In this document: positions 32,563 to 41,940 of the stretch, in pieces
Position numbering within the stretch: the first letter of the stretch is position 1
Layout: every line of letters starts with the position of its first letter
Source of the DNA: an uncultured bacterium
GTDB lineage: Bacteria; Myxococcota_A; Bradymonadia; Bradymonadales; Bradymonadaceae
Assembly: GCA_937981985.1 (NCBI GenBank)
Contig: CALJNB010000002.1
Coordinates: 1-64,000, forward strand
Reading direction: 5' to 3'
Length of the DNA: 64,000 nucleotides
Notes under the pieces: generated by a model
The model's input: only the letters and a program-made list of their open reading frames with translations
Told to the model about the DNA's origin: nothing
Database searches by the model: none
Program-made: the position numbers and the translations under genes

Positions 32563-34758
32563 ATGCAAAATGAATCTAGAACTCTAAAGCCGGGCGACGT
32601 CGTCGACGGTCGCTATGAAATTGTAAATCGAATTGGACGAGGGGGGTTTGCTACCGTTTATCGTTCTAAACATATTCAGCTCGATCGACCAGCGGCTCTG
32701 AAGATATTGGACCCAATAACGTCAGGAACCTCGGAAAATTTTATCGAACGTTTTTTGTCAGAGGCGCGGATTGTTGCGAATTTAAGGCACCCAAATGTCG
32801 TGATGATTTACGACTTTGGCGTCGTTAAAGAAGACCAGCCCTACATTGCAATGGATTTGTTGGAAGGACACGATCTTGAGACCGAACTGATGAATCACGG
32901 TCCGATTCAACCTGAGCGCGCCATAAAGTTGTTTCTCGGCGTCTTGGATGCGTTAAACGAAGGTCATTTAAAACAAATTGTTCACAAAGATCTAAAGCCA
33001 TCCAACTTATTTCTTGTCCACCCGAGGACCGATCGTGAGAAGTTGATCGTCCTGGATTACGGTATTGCACGGGTCGCCGATTCCGATGCGCCGCGTCTCA
33101 CACAAACGGGCGGTTACACCGGGACTCCCGCTTACATGCCGCCCGAATATATTCGCGAATCTATCGTGTCACCGACGAATGATGTCTATCAAATTGGATT
33201 GATTCTGATTGAAGTTATGACCGGAGATGCCGTTATTGATGAAAAGACGTCGATTGCATGCATGGTCGCCCACCTAGGCGGGCAGCGAAATATTGCAGAT
33301 TGGATTCAACAATCGACTTGGGGGCCGATTTTGGAAAAGGCGCTGGAGATTGATCATACGAAACGGTTTCAAAACGCCGGCGAGTTCATGGACGCAATCC
33401 GTTTGGGAGAGATTCCTGTTGTTCCACGTATTCAAACGTTAAATGGAAACGTTGGTTCTCGGTTAGCTGAACCTTCTTTGGATGGGACTCCGGGGCTTGC
33501 TAGCAATTATGCTCCTTACCCGGCCGTCGTTGTTCCACCCCCATCAACGGCAGAACTACCTGCCTCACCGGTAGTAAACACGGAACCGCTTGCTTCCTAT
33601 TCGCCCCATCAAAAGAACCAAATGGGGGGTGTGGCATACCCAAACGTACAATCAGAAAATATGAAGGAAAGTGCGCTTGATGGGTATGCGCGCATCGAGG
33701 CCAAATCACCTAAGAAGTCCAAACTGATTTGGATTCTCGGTTTCTTGTTTATCGGTTTTCCGATGCTGATCGTCGCGATCTTCCTTACGGTTATCTACGG
33801 ATATTATGGTGGTTTTACTGAATATGGTGAGGCATTAAATAAGTCACTGACTTCTGAGATATCTCAGGAATCTTTTCCATCTCAAGGCGACGACGATGAT
33901 AGCGCTTCGTCAGATATCGTTTCGAAATATTTAAATGAACAGCCTAATGCTGATGTTTCGAAAATTCATTTTTTCTTAAGTGCGCGGTATATGGCTTACA
34001 ACCTTCATCACCAGCTTGAGATGTTTGACGTTTCGGTTCAAAATCACGGTTACGAAAATAAAGAAGATTTAGTTATTCCAACCGGCGGAAATGACCTACT
34101 TGAACTTTCGGCTAATATGATAAATCAAGGCTTGGCAATAAAGGGAGGGGCTGACAATCTTGACGCCTTAGCTCGTGAATTTGCAGACGGTGTTGATAAT
34201 TACCGAAACCTTTTGGATGACTTGACTGATTATTACGAGCTTGAACAAGGCTACTTGAAGGATCAGGGAGCCAAAGGGAAAAAAATTCATATGGCGACAA
34301 AACGTGCGAATAGAGATCTGATGAAATCTTACGAAAGTTTCGGAAAAGTAATCGAAACTTTTTATCAGGCACGGTTCTCAAATTGTGTCCAGAAGTTTGA
34401 AAAGCGCGATCCTTTTTCGCGCGATTCTTGTCTCTTAATGTTGGAGGCTTGGGATTTAAATCAGGCAATCTCTAAAAAGCGTGGCGAAAAAAAGGCGCTC
34501 AAAAAGTATCAAAAAGCGCTTTTGAACCTTAAGAAAGCAGAGCGGGGGAGTCGGGCGATGCTCAATAGTAGAAATGCCTACGGACAACACACGCGATTTA
34601 TTGGCTCTGCAGAAGATTATCTTAACGAAAGCAGGGATTGGATTAACCGCAAGCCACCTCATAGGTGGAAAAATAGAATTCCTCTTCCAGAAGCACCTCT
34701 ATTTGTGCATATGGATCTCAACTTTCTATTGGCCGCTTACAAGAGCATGAAACAATAA
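32563..34758 (+). CDS. Transmembrane Ser/Thr protein kinase with DUF3829-like outer domain
   Basis: 731 residues. Cytoplasmic kinase domain (17-275): glycine loop GRGGFATVY, Lys47 in AALKIL, catalytic HKDLKPSN (141-148, HKD for HRD), DYG in place of DFG (165-167), then GTPAYMPPEY. A Pro-rich linker leads to a single membrane helix at about 388-412. The outer part (430-731) is helical and contains YYELEQGYLKDQGAKGKKIH, a pattern I associate with DUF3829 sensor-like domains. It likely senses an envelope signal. The glycosyltransferase gene starts on the last base of its stop codon. Confidence 0.88.
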   Translation: MQNESRTLKPGDVVDGRYEIVNRIGRGGFATVYRSKHIQLDRPAALKILDPITSGTSENFIERFLSEARIVANLRHPNVVMIYDFGVVKEDQPYIAMDLLEGHDLETELMNHGPIQPERAIKLFLGVLDALNEGHLKQIVHKDLKPSNLFLVHPRTDREKLIVLDYGIARVADSDAPRLTQTGGYTGTPAYMPPEYIRESIVSPTNDVYQIGLILIEVMTGDAVIDEKTSIACMVAHLGGQRNIADWIQQSTWGPILEKALEIDHTKRFQNAGEFMDAIRLGEIPVVPRIQTLNGNVGSRLAEPSLDGTPGLASNYAPYPAVVVPPPSTAELPASPVVNTEPLASYSPHQKNQMGGVAYPNVQSENMKESALDGYARIEAKSPKKSKLIWILGFLFIGFPMLIVAIFLTVIYGYYGGFTEYGEALNKSLTSEISQESFPSQGDDDDSASSDIVSKYLNEQPNADVSKIHFFLSARYMAYNLHHQLEMFDVSVQNHGYENKEDLVIPTGGNDLLELSANMINQGLAIKGGADNLDALAREFADGVDNYRNLLDDLTDYYELEQGYLKDQGAKGKKIHMATKRANRDLMKSYESFGKVIETFYQARFSNCVQKFEKRDPFSRDSCLLMLEAWDLNQAISKKRGEKKALKKYQKALLNLKKAERGSRAMLNSRNAYGQHTRFIGSAEDYLNESRDWINRKPPHRWKNRIPLPEAPLFVHMDLNFLLAAYKSMKQ

Positions 34759-35867
34759 TGCGATTAACACTGGTAATTAGTTCGATGAGTTGTGGAGGAG
34801 CAGAACGCGTAATGTCAATCATCGCGAATGCCTTTTCAGAGAAATCAAATTGGGAAGTGAGTTTACTAACTTTAGATAGTGAGCCGCTTTCCTTTTATCC
34901 TCTTAACTCAAAAATTAAACACACGCCATTGGACCTCTATAGAACCAGTACGGGGCCAATTTCGGCGATGTTTAATAATTTCAATCGTGTTCTAAAACTC
35001 CGCAAAGCGTTGGTGAAAAGTAGACCCGATGTTATTCTTAGTTTTGCAGACCGGACAAACGTTCTTTGCTTGTTGGCAGGAATGGATATCGCACCAGTTG
35101 TGGTCTCTGAACGCATTCATCCTGCGCGCCACAATATCGGCAAGTTTTGGAGCAAAATGCGCAAGGAAATCTACCCAAGCGCCGCGTTAGTTGTCGCCCA
35201 AGTTCAAGACGTTGCAGATTGGATTTACGAAAATTTAGGACTGAACTCTGCAATTATTCCTAATCCGATTGTGAAAGAACACATACGTTCGCGAAAGAAG
35301 AAGCGTTTCCACCGAGTTATTGCAAGCGGACGCTTGGTTGAACAAAAAGGTTTTGATCTTCTCATTAGTGCGTTCAGTAGTGTTTCGGAAGCTAACCCCA
35401 ATTGGCATTTATCAATATTCGGAGAAGGGCCCCTCGAGAAAGTTCTCAAGAATCAGATCGAGACGCTAAACTTAGCGTCACGGGTTCAACTTTGTGGAAG
35501 GACAAATACGATGATGGAGGAAATGTCGAACTCCGATATATTCGTTCTTTCATCTCGTTTTGAAGGCTTCCCAAATGCATTACTTGAAGCGATGGGAACG
35601 GGTTTGGCGTGTATTGCTTTTGATTGCCCGTCGGGTCCTAAAGATATGATCGTGGACCACGAAAACGGCAGGCTGATTCCTGATGGTGATACAGACTTGC
35701 TCGCAAAAGCCTTGGGAGAACTCATGGGGGATGTAGTGGTTTGTGATGAATTGGGCCGTCGGGCTAAAGGTTCAATCAAACCCTACTTCGTCGAAAATAA
35801 CATTCAAATTTGGGAGAATGCTTTGACCAAGGAAGTGAAGAAAGCGGCGGGTCGACAGACGAAATGA
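34758..35867 (+). CDS. GT4-family glycosyltransferase
   Basis: 369 residues, GT-B fold. N-terminal SSMSCGGAERVM acceptor-side loop, central ASGRLVEQKGFDLLI, and the nucleotide-sugar binding motif SSRFEGFPNALLEAMG with the EX7E arrangement, followed by DCPSGPKDMI. It resembles the PglA/GalNAc-transferase type of retaining enzymes that work on lipid-linked glycans on the cytoplasmic face. It overlaps both neighbours (TAATG at the 5' end, ATGA at the 3' end), so kinase, transferase and sigma factor are one transcript. Confidence 0.9.
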   Translation: MRLTLVISSMSCGGAERVMSIIANAFSEKSNWEVSLLTLDSEPLSFYPLNSKIKHTPLDLYRTSTGPISAMFNNFNRVLKLRKALVKSRPDVILSFADRTNVLCLLAGMDIAPVVVSERIHPARHNIGKFWSKMRKEIYPSAALVVAQVQDVADWIYENLGLNSAIIPNPIVKEHIRSRKKKRFHRVIASGRLVEQKGFDLLISAFSSVSEANPNWHLSIFGEGPLEKVLKNQIETLNLASRVQLCGRTNTMMEEMSNSDIFVLSSRFEGFPNALLEAMGTGLACIAFDCPSGPKDMIVDHENGRLIPDGDTDLLAKALGELMGDVVVCDELGRRAKGSIKPYFVENNIQIWENALTKEVKKAAGRQTK

Positions 35868-37144
35868 ATACAGCAGCCTTGCTCGAAAAAACGTATCGCG
35901 AGAACGCGTCGTCACTTATAGGCGCATTAATGTCGGTTGTTCGAGACCTTGATTTCGCTGAAGATGTGCTGCAAGACGCCATGATCATCGCACTGGAAAA
36001 ATGGCCCACTGAAGCCCCTCGAAATCCAGCGGCGTGGTTGTTGACGACCGCGCGTCGAAAGGCAATTGATAAAATCCGACATCAAAGGATGTCGAGCGGA
36101 AAAGAAGCCGCAGTGGCGTTATTTCAAGAGCAAATATCTGAAGAAAGTAGTCCCGATTTGGTGGGGGGATTTGGCGATGAAAGATTGCGTCTGGTGTTTA
36201 CGTGCTGTCATCCAGCATTATCCCAAGAGGCACAAGTCGCGTTGACCATGAAAGCGGTTTGCGGGCTTTCGACGCTCGATATTTCTAATGCTTTTTTAAT
36301 CAATGAAACGACCTTAGCGCAACGAATTGTTAGAGCAAAAAGTAAAATCAAGTTAGCGGGTATTCCCTATGCGATTCCCGATCTAGAAAAAATGTCTGAA
36401 CGGATGAATGCTGTTTTATCGGTAATTTATTTAGTTTTTAACGCGGGTTACCATAGCTCGGGAGAGTCCCTTCTCAATGTTGATTTGTGTTCAGAGGCGA
36501 TTCGACTTTCAACTACGTTAGAAACTCTGATTGAATCACAAGCTTCACGCTTGGTGAATCATATGTCGTTTTTGGAGCTGCAGGCTTTGACCTGCTTGAT
36601 GAAGTTGAATCATGCTCGAATCAGGTCGCGGGTTTCTGAAGTTGGTGACCTGGTGACACTTGAAGAACAAAATCGTTCGCTTTGGGATCACGTAGCCATA
36701 GAAGTCGAATCCCAAAAAATAGGACGGCTTCTGACAGCCGGAGCGGCATCAGGAGGAAAAGCAAGTCTTGGTCCCTATCAACTGCAAGCGTCAATCGCCG
36801 CCTTACACGCTATAGCGTCGTGTTCAAAAACTACGGATTGGATCCAAATAGTAGGCTTGTATAACGAACTCTATGCATTAATCCCTACTGCTGTAATTCG
36901 TCTCAATCGTGCCGCAGCGATCGCCATGGCTTACTCGCCCGAGGACGGGCTTCGTGAAATATCTGAGATAGAAAAAGCCGGGGAGCTTAAAAACTACTCG
37001 CTATTGCCTGCCGCAAAAGCCGATCTCAATCGTCGCTTGGGTAATGACGAAATTGCGGTTTCTTTTTATACTGAGGCGATTCAACTGGCCGACGGCGAGA
37101 AGGAGAGGGCGTATTACGAACGTCGCATAGGTCAGTTAAAGTAA
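35864..37144 (+). CDS. ECF42-type RNA polymerase sigma factor
   Basis: 426 residues. Region 2 is at the N-terminus (DLDFAEDVLQDAMIIALEKWP, PAAWLLTTARRKAIDKIR) and region 4 near 110-165 (LTMKAVCGLSTLDISNAF...LAQRIVRAKSKIK). The long C-terminal extension with VIYLVFNAGYHSS, LNHARI, GPYQLQASIAALHA and a TPR-like end is diagnostic of the ECF42 group, whose extension controls activity in place of an anti-sigma factor. The ATG overlaps the stop of the glycosyltransferase (ATGA). The usual partner, a small YCII/DGPF-domain protein, is not encoded next to it. Confidence 0.92.
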   Translation: MNTAALLEKTYRENASSLIGALMSVVRDLDFAEDVLQDAMIIALEKWPTEAPRNPAAWLLTTARRKAIDKIRHQRMSSGKEAAVALFQEQISEESSPDLVGGFGDERLRLVFTCCHPALSQEAQVALTMKAVCGLSTLDISNAFLINETTLAQRIVRAKSKIKLAGIPYAIPDLEKMSERMNAVLSVIYLVFNAGYHSSGESLLNVDLCSEAIRLSTTLETLIESQASRLVNHMSFLELQALTCLMKLNHARIRSRVSEVGDLVTLEEQNRSLWDHVAIEVESQKIGRLLTAGAASGGKASLGPYQLQASIAALHAIASCSKTTDWIQIVGLYNELYALIPTAVIRLNRAAAIAMAYSPEDGLREISEIEKAGELKNYSLLPAAKADLNRRLGNDEIAVSFYTEAIQLADGEKERAYYERRIGQLK

Positions 37145-37154
37145 GCTTTGCTTA

Positions 37155-37928
37155 CTAAATGGGTTCCTTTCGTTCGTAGTGAATCATAGTCCCTACTTTT
37201 TCAAACCCTTGGGCCGCCACAATCGGCGCCGAGGTTTTATTCTTAGCGTACAGGCCCATGTACTGAATGTTACGTTCTTTGCAGGCGAGGGCTCGTTTTT
37301 GGAGCAACGAGCTATAAAGTCCTTGTCCTCGAAATTTTTCTTTAACACCTCCGGCCCATATAAAAGCGAAGTTGAGTTGTTCGAAATAGGTGATACTTCC
37401 GGTGCCTGCTAACTCTCCATCGATCTCGACCACGAAGCGTTCTACTTTTGGATTGTCGTTGGCGCATTGTCGAAGTTCGAGTTCGAGTTGTGCCTGACTG
37501 CTGGGAAATATTCCTCCAAAAATTTCGGTCCGCATATCTGACATTCTCTTCATTAGCTTCATATCTTTGACGTTATGAATCACATGCCCATTTTTTCTTT
37601 TTGTGAGTTGATTCACATCGATAACGAAAGCGCCGTGTTCGTCTTCGGCTTTATATCCCTTTCTCTGTAACAGTGCCAAAAGTCCGAGGTCACAAAGTTC
37701 GGTACAGACCCAACGACTTATGTTGGGGTGAAGCTTTGCGATTTTTTTAAAGAAACTTTCGGTATCCGAGATTGGGCCGTGTGGAATAACCTGGTTAAAA
37801 ATGAATTCGTTGCGTTCACTATGAGTGATAGTTGCGTTTTCTTCGTTCAAGACCGATACCGATTCTGGTGTCCACCAGAAGTCGCTCATTGCGCGCCTTA
37901 ACATTTCTGATCTGGGATTAATGGTCAT
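37155..37928 (-). CDS. GNAT-family acetyltransferase
   Basis: 257 residues. The C-terminal GNAT domain shows AFIWAGGVKEKFRGQGLYSSLL, the acetyl-CoA pyrophosphate-binding R/Q-x-x-G-x-G/A motif, and ENKTSAPIVA-like strand with GFEKVG near the end. The N-terminal half is an extra domain of about 120 residues that may be a degenerate second GNAT fold. Start at ATG 37928; the TTG nine codons upstream has no ribosome site. Acceptor substrate unknown. Convergent with the sigma factor gene, 10 bp apart. Confidence 0.85.
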   Translation of the reverse strand: MTINPRSEMLRRAMSDFWWTPESVSVLNEENATITHSERNEFIFNQVIPHGPISDTESFFKKIAKLHPNISRWVCTELCDLGLLALLQRKGYKAEDEHGAFVIDVNQLTKRKNGHVIHNVKDMKLMKRMSDMRTEIFGGIFPSSQAQLELELRQCANDNPKVERFVVEIDGELAGTGSITYFEQLNFAFIWAGGVKEKFRGQGLYSSLLQKRALACKERNIQYMGLYAKNKTSAPIVAAQGFEKVGTMIHYERKEPI

Positions 37929-37965
37929 AGTCTCTATCCGTTGTTTCCGTAGCAATGGATACGCG

Positions 37966-37989
37966 AAAAAAAAGCACCCGCAAAGGTGC
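37966..37989 (-). terminator. Terminator of the rpoN-hpf operon
   Basis: On the - strand GCACC pairs with GGTGC around a 6-nt loop and is followed by a run of eight T. It lies 24 bp after the hpf stop and just before the GNAT start, where it also keeps the two transcripts apart. Confidence 0.8.
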
Positions 37990-38012
37990 CTATTCGACTT
38001 GTTGTAATCGAC

Positions 38013-38633
38013 TCAGGTTTCGATGAGGCCCACGTTCCCATCCGAACGCGTGAACACGATATTGATTCTACCTGTTTCAAATTTTGTGAAGACGTAGAAT
38101 TCTCGATCGGCGAGGAGATCGAGTTGAACGAGCGCTTGTTCGACCGTCATATTCTGAGCCGTGAAATCTTCCTGGCGGAGGAGTGAAAGATTAGGAGTTG
38201 AGTCGGTCGATGCTGCTGGCACCTCTGCTGCGTCATAGACGTTCATTTCTTGGGTGAACCCGACCTTCTCCATGCTTTCTTCGTCGGGGTCTATGGGTGA
38301 AAGAACCCCCATTCTGAATTGTTTATTTGATCCACTGGAGGGTTTGTGGTCTCGAATGCGATCTTTATGTCGGCGAAGTTGTTTTTCGATTTTCGCTAAC
38401 GCGAGATCGATTGAGCTATACATATCTTCGGATCTCTCTCGCCCTTTTACTGTGAGGTTTTTTATCTTAATTGTAAAATTGGCGATATGCCAAAACTTCT
38501 CCACTGACATAACCACATTGGCTTCGTGGTGTCCGTGTACATATTTTTCGACGATTTTTTCAAGCTTTTTAGTCGCGTGTTCACGTAAAGCCGGCGAGGA
38601 TTCCATTTGTCGAAAGGAGACGTTTGTGCTCAT
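38013..38633 (-). CDS. hpf: Long-form ribosome hibernation promoting factor
   Basis: Binds the decoding channel of idle ribosomes and drives 100S dimer formation. 206 residues: the N-terminal HPF/YfiA domain (1-105) with ALREHATKKLEKIVEKY and SVEKFWHIANFTIK, a variable linker, then the C-terminal dimerisation domain (about 150-206) with MTVEQALVQLDLLADREFYVF and the ending NIVFTRSDGNVGLIE. The C-terminal domain makes it the long type. It is 30 bp downstream of rpoN, the classical order, and is followed by a terminator. Confidence 0.94.
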   Translation of the reverse strand: MSTNVSFRQMESSPALREHATKKLEKIVEKYVHGHHEANVVMSVEKFWHIANFTIKIKNLTVKGRERSEDMYSSIDLALAKIEKQLRRHKDRIRDHKPSSGSNKQFRMGVLSPIDPDEESMEKVGFTQEMNVYDAAEVPAASTDSTPNLSLLRQEDFTAQNMTVEQALVQLDLLADREFYVFTKFETGRINIVFTRSDGNVGLIET

Positions 38634-38663
38634 AAAAACTCCAAGGGTTCAGGTAAAAGAAAT

Positions 38664-40133
38664 TTAGAAAAGTTGTTTACGCTTCGCGCTTGATAAAATT
38701 CCCATCATTTCTCGGTATTTTGCGACAGTTCGTCGCGCAATTTCTACTCCATCCTCAGCTAATAATTTTACAATTTTTGCATCAGATAGAGGCTTTTTAG
38801 GTTCTTCATTTGAGATGATTTCACGTATTTTCGCCTTTACTGCCTCACTAGCGAGGTCGGCGCCTTCGTGGTTCGTAATCGAAGAGTTGAAGAAATATTT
38901 TAGTTCAAATGTACCACGAGGAGTATGGACGTATTTATTCGTGGTTACACGACTCACAGTAGATTCGTGCATATCGATATCTTTAGCGATGTCTTTGAGA
39001 ACGAGAGGTTTAAGGTGCTCTACGCCTTCTTCGAAGAAATCGTATTGGAATTTGATAATGCTTTGGGTGACTTTTTTAATGGTCGATTGTCGCTGATGAA
39101 TACTTCTAATGAGCCACATTGCTCCACGTAGTTTATCTTGAATGTAATCACGCGCGTCATCTTTCTCACCCTCGGCCTTCTTGCGGGCTAGCTCGTCGCG
39201 ATAGTAGTTCGAGATTCGAAGCTTGGGCATTCCATCTTCGTTGAGGGACGTGATATACTCATCTCCAACTTTATAAATGTAGATGTCGGGGGTGATGTAG
39301 CGGGCATCAACGCCTGCGTATTGTCTACCAGGTTTGGGTTCTAGTTCAGCTATTGCCTGGGCACCGCTGATAACTTCATCGAGTTCCAGTTCCATCTCTT
39401 TGGCGATTTTTTTGAATGATTTTCGCTCAAGACTTGGAATATGCTGATCGATCATGATTCGGACTACTTCATCGTCTGGAAAAACGACTTCGGCCTGGAT
39501 GAGAAGGCATTCTTTGAGGCTTCGTGCTGCGACACCCAAAGGGTCGAAGGTTTGTACGATTTCGAGAACGAAACTCACATCCTCCGGACTTTGATTCGCA
39601 TCGAACGCGAGTTCTTCAACGCTGGTATTTCGAAGGTACCCAGTTTCATCGAGGTTACCGATAATAAGAGCGGCTATTTCTTGCTCTTCTTCATTCATCC
39701 CCGAAAATCGAACTTGTTCAAGTAAGTGTTGGCTTAAACTCTCGCTTGTCGAAAGGGTCTGTTCAAGTGTGGGAAGCTCGTCCTGTCCCAGGTTTTTAAA
39801 AGAGTTCCCTGGTACTGGAGAATTATAATTCTCCATAAATTTTTCCCAATCGATCTTTTCAAGATCGGGTTGGTCGGGCTTAAAGTCTTCCAGTGGACCT
39901 GATTCGAACTCACCTTGATCGGCTGTTGGAGACTCAGCGGTCTTAATTTCCTTGGGAGCCTCGTTATCGTAGACTGCCCCTTCTTCTAATAGAGGGTTTT
40001 CCGTCATCTCGGATCGAATTTCGTCGATCAATTCCATCCGTGATAGTTGGAGCAGTCGAATAGCCTGTTGCAACTGTGGCGTCATTCGAAGGGTTTGAGA
40101 CATCTTGACTTGTTGTCTTAAATGCATCGCCAT
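38664..40133 (-). CDS. rpoN: RNA polymerase sigma-54 factor
   Basis: Recognises -24/-12 promoters and needs an AAA+ activator. 489 residues. Region I at the N-terminus is Gln/Leu-rich (MSQTLRMTPQLQQAIRLLQLSRMEL, activator contact), an acidic region II lies at 60-110, the core-binding region follows, and the RpoN box ARRTVAKYRE is near the C-terminus with the usual downstream KR-rich end. AAGGA lies close to the ATG at 40133; a second ATG two codons later is possible. The lptA/lptB genes usually found upstream are absent. A sigma-54 activator is encoded at 48.8-50.2 kb. Confidence 0.96.
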   Translation of the reverse strand: MAMHLRQQVKMSQTLRMTPQLQQAIRLLQLSRMELIDEIRSEMTENPLLEEGAVYDNEAPKEIKTAESPTADQGEFESGPLEDFKPDQPDLEKIDWEKFMENYNSPVPGNSFKNLGQDELPTLEQTLSTSESLSQHLLEQVRFSGMNEEEQEIAALIIGNLDETGYLRNTSVEELAFDANQSPEDVSFVLEIVQTFDPLGVAARSLKECLLIQAEVVFPDDEVVRIMIDQHIPSLERKSFKKIAKEMELELDEVISGAQAIAELEPKPGRQYAGVDARYITPDIYIYKVGDEYITSLNEDGMPKLRISNYYRDELARKKAEGEKDDARDYIQDKLRGAMWLIRSIHQRQSTIKKVTQSIIKFQYDFFEEGVEHLKPLVLKDIAKDIDMHESTVSRVTTNKYVHTPRGTFELKYFFNSSITNHEGADLASEAVKAKIREIISNEEPKKPLSDAKIVKLLAEDGVEIARRTVAKYREMMGILSSAKRKQLF

Positions 40134-40676
40134 ATTATTCCTTTTCTCCGAAAGATCCGGGCTCTATTGCCGGTGAAATCATTTCGTCGGTCGAAGATGC
40201 ATAAGACTCACGGTCAGCGGGTCTTGATTTACTTCGATTGCGAACGAAATCACTCACGGGAATCCTGTGTCGGCAGCTTGATATTCTCAGAATACGCCAA
40301 AGAAAGAACTCAAGCAAGCGATTTAAATATACTTGGTATATTTTTTGCTTTCTTTTTTCCCTTATTTGACACAGCAGACCCTTTGACTCGGATGAAAGGG
40401 TTTTAGAGGCTTGTTATTTTCAGAATGAACGATTTTGACGAGGATGTCTAGCGTTTAAGTTTTTTGTTCGAGAAGCCCTTGGTTTTTTCTTTAAAAACAG
40501 CAACTTACCGAGTGCATGAGATGCGTATTAAGACGGTTGAAGTTTATCAATCAACTTGAAATTTCTCAGACCAGGTTGAAATGGGGAAAACAACACGAAA
40601 TAAATTAAAGGTGGATTGTTGCATTTCACAACGCGATCACATATCGATTTCCCCGTAAACTTAACCTGGAGTCAGA
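40134..40676. other. 543-bp intergenic region between rpoN and the thiolase gene
   Basis: Divergent spacer that must hold promoters for both flanking genes. I find no convincing ORF: a 60-codon frame from a TTG before rpoN looks like chance. One hairpin stands out at 40378-40401 (ACCCTTT with AAAGGGT, 10-nt loop, then TTTT on the + strand), which would be a terminator for a + strand transcript, though no gene is upstream on that strand. GGAG for the thiolase lies at the right edge. No clear -10/-35 pair could be assigned. Confidence 0.5.
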
Positions 40677-41936
40677 ATGAAATTCCGTCGTAGAATCTTT
40701 GTTGTTGGTGGTGCTATTACACCTTTTATTGGAAAACATAACCCTGACTTTATTTGGAAGAAACATCCTGATTTTGGGAAAAAAGAAAATCCCACGCTGG
40801 AAGGTCATTTAACGGCCGCTATAACAGCGTGTCTTGAAAATACGGGTGTTCAAGCCTCAGCAATTGATAAAGGTTACATTGGGAATTTTGCCGGTGAACT
40901 TTTTTGTCATCAAGGTCATTTGGGTTCTATGGCTGTGCGCGCGGATTCAGGATTTGACGGAAAACCATTCATGCGTGTCGAAGGGGCGTGTGCCTCTGGT
41001 GGGCTTGGGTTGGTCGCGGCAATCGACGCATTAAATGCGATGTCAGATGTTGCGATTGTAGCGGGTGCGGAGGTACAGACGACGGTAAGCGCTCGAGACG
41101 GTGCAGCGCATCTTGCCACAGCATCTCATTGGGAGAGCGAACGTGGGCTGGACGAATTTACTTTTCCGGCAACCTTCGCCCGACGCTCTAAAGCATACCG
41201 CCAGAAATACGATGTTAGCGAAGCGGACATGGCTCATGTGGTCGTAAAAGCTTACGACAATGCGAATAAAAATCCGCTTGCTCATATGAAAACGGTCAAT
41301 ATGACGCTTGAAAATGCTTCGGCACCTAATGATCGAAACCCTAACTTTCTAGCGAACGAAGATTTGCACGACTTTTTGAAAGTTTCTGATTGTTCGCAGG
41401 TGTCCGACGGTGGTGCCGCGGTTATTCTCGCAACCGAAGAAGGCTTAAAGAAGCTAGGCAAGACGCCTGCAGATTGCATCGAAGTCTTATCATACGGTCA
41501 TGCGACTGCGGCTCTTGGTAGAGTTAACGATTATACGGCTTTCGATAACGGTCGAGCTTCAATTACAGAAGCCTACAATGATGCTGGGATTTCGGCGTCT
41601 GACATTCAAGTTGCTGAGGTTCATGATTGTTTTAACATCGCTGAAATTCTCATGTACGAAGCAATGGGACTCGCAGATGCTGGAAAAGGTGCGTTCTTCG
41701 CTAAAGAAGGGCATTCGTCTCTGACAGGTAAAACACCTGTTAATACAGGCGGTGGTCTTATGGCGTTTGGGCATCCTGTTGGCGCTACAGGTGTTAAACA
41801 ACTACTTGAAATCTACCGACAAATGAAAGGTCTATGTGGCGACTATCAACTCGCTTCAATTCCTACGACTGGCTTTACATCCAATATGGGCGGAGACGAT
41901 CGAACAACCGTGAGCTTGGCGCTAAGGAATCTGTAA
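40677..41936 (+). CDS. Thiolase of the SCPx/nonspecific lipid-transfer type
   Basis: 419 residues. The acyl-binding nucleophile is Cys105 in EGACASGG; HDCFNIAE and GGGLMAFGHPVGATG carry the other catalytic residues. The arrangement (HDCF and GHPxGATG, without the bacterial FadA-type NVNGG) fits SCPx/acetyl-CoA acetyltransferase-like thiolases that act on acyl-CoA or 3-ketoacyl-CoA. GGAG is 6 bases before the ATG. The SDR gene follows 4 bp after the stop, so the two are one operon and may act on related ketoacyl or ketosphingoid compounds. Confidence 0.9.
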   Translation: MKFRRRIFVVGGAITPFIGKHNPDFIWKKHPDFGKKENPTLEGHLTAAITACLENTGVQASAIDKGYIGNFAGELFCHQGHLGSMAVRADSGFDGKPFMRVEGACASGGLGLVAAIDALNAMSDVAIVAGAEVQTTVSARDGAAHLATASHWESERGLDEFTFPATFARRSKAYRQKYDVSEADMAHVVVKAYDNANKNPLAHMKTVNMTLENASAPNDRNPNFLANEDLHDFLKVSDCSQVSDGGAAVILATEEGLKKLGKTPADCIEVLSYGHATAALGRVNDYTAFDNGRASITEAYNDAGISASDIQVAEVHDCFNIAEILMYEAMGLADAGKGAFFAKEGHSSLTGKTPVNTGGGLMAFGHPVGATGVKQLLEIYRQMKGLCGDYQLASIPTTGFTSNMGGDDRTTVSLALRNL

Positions 41937-41940
41937 ACCT

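Noticed and set aside
40135-40317. 60-codon frame directly before rpoN
   Set aside because: TTG start, no ribosome site, no LptB-like or other recognisable features; probably chance.
40378-40401. Hairpin followed by TTTT as evidence for a small RNA upstream
   Set aside because: No promoter or other structure on the + strand before it; recorded only within the intergenic entry.
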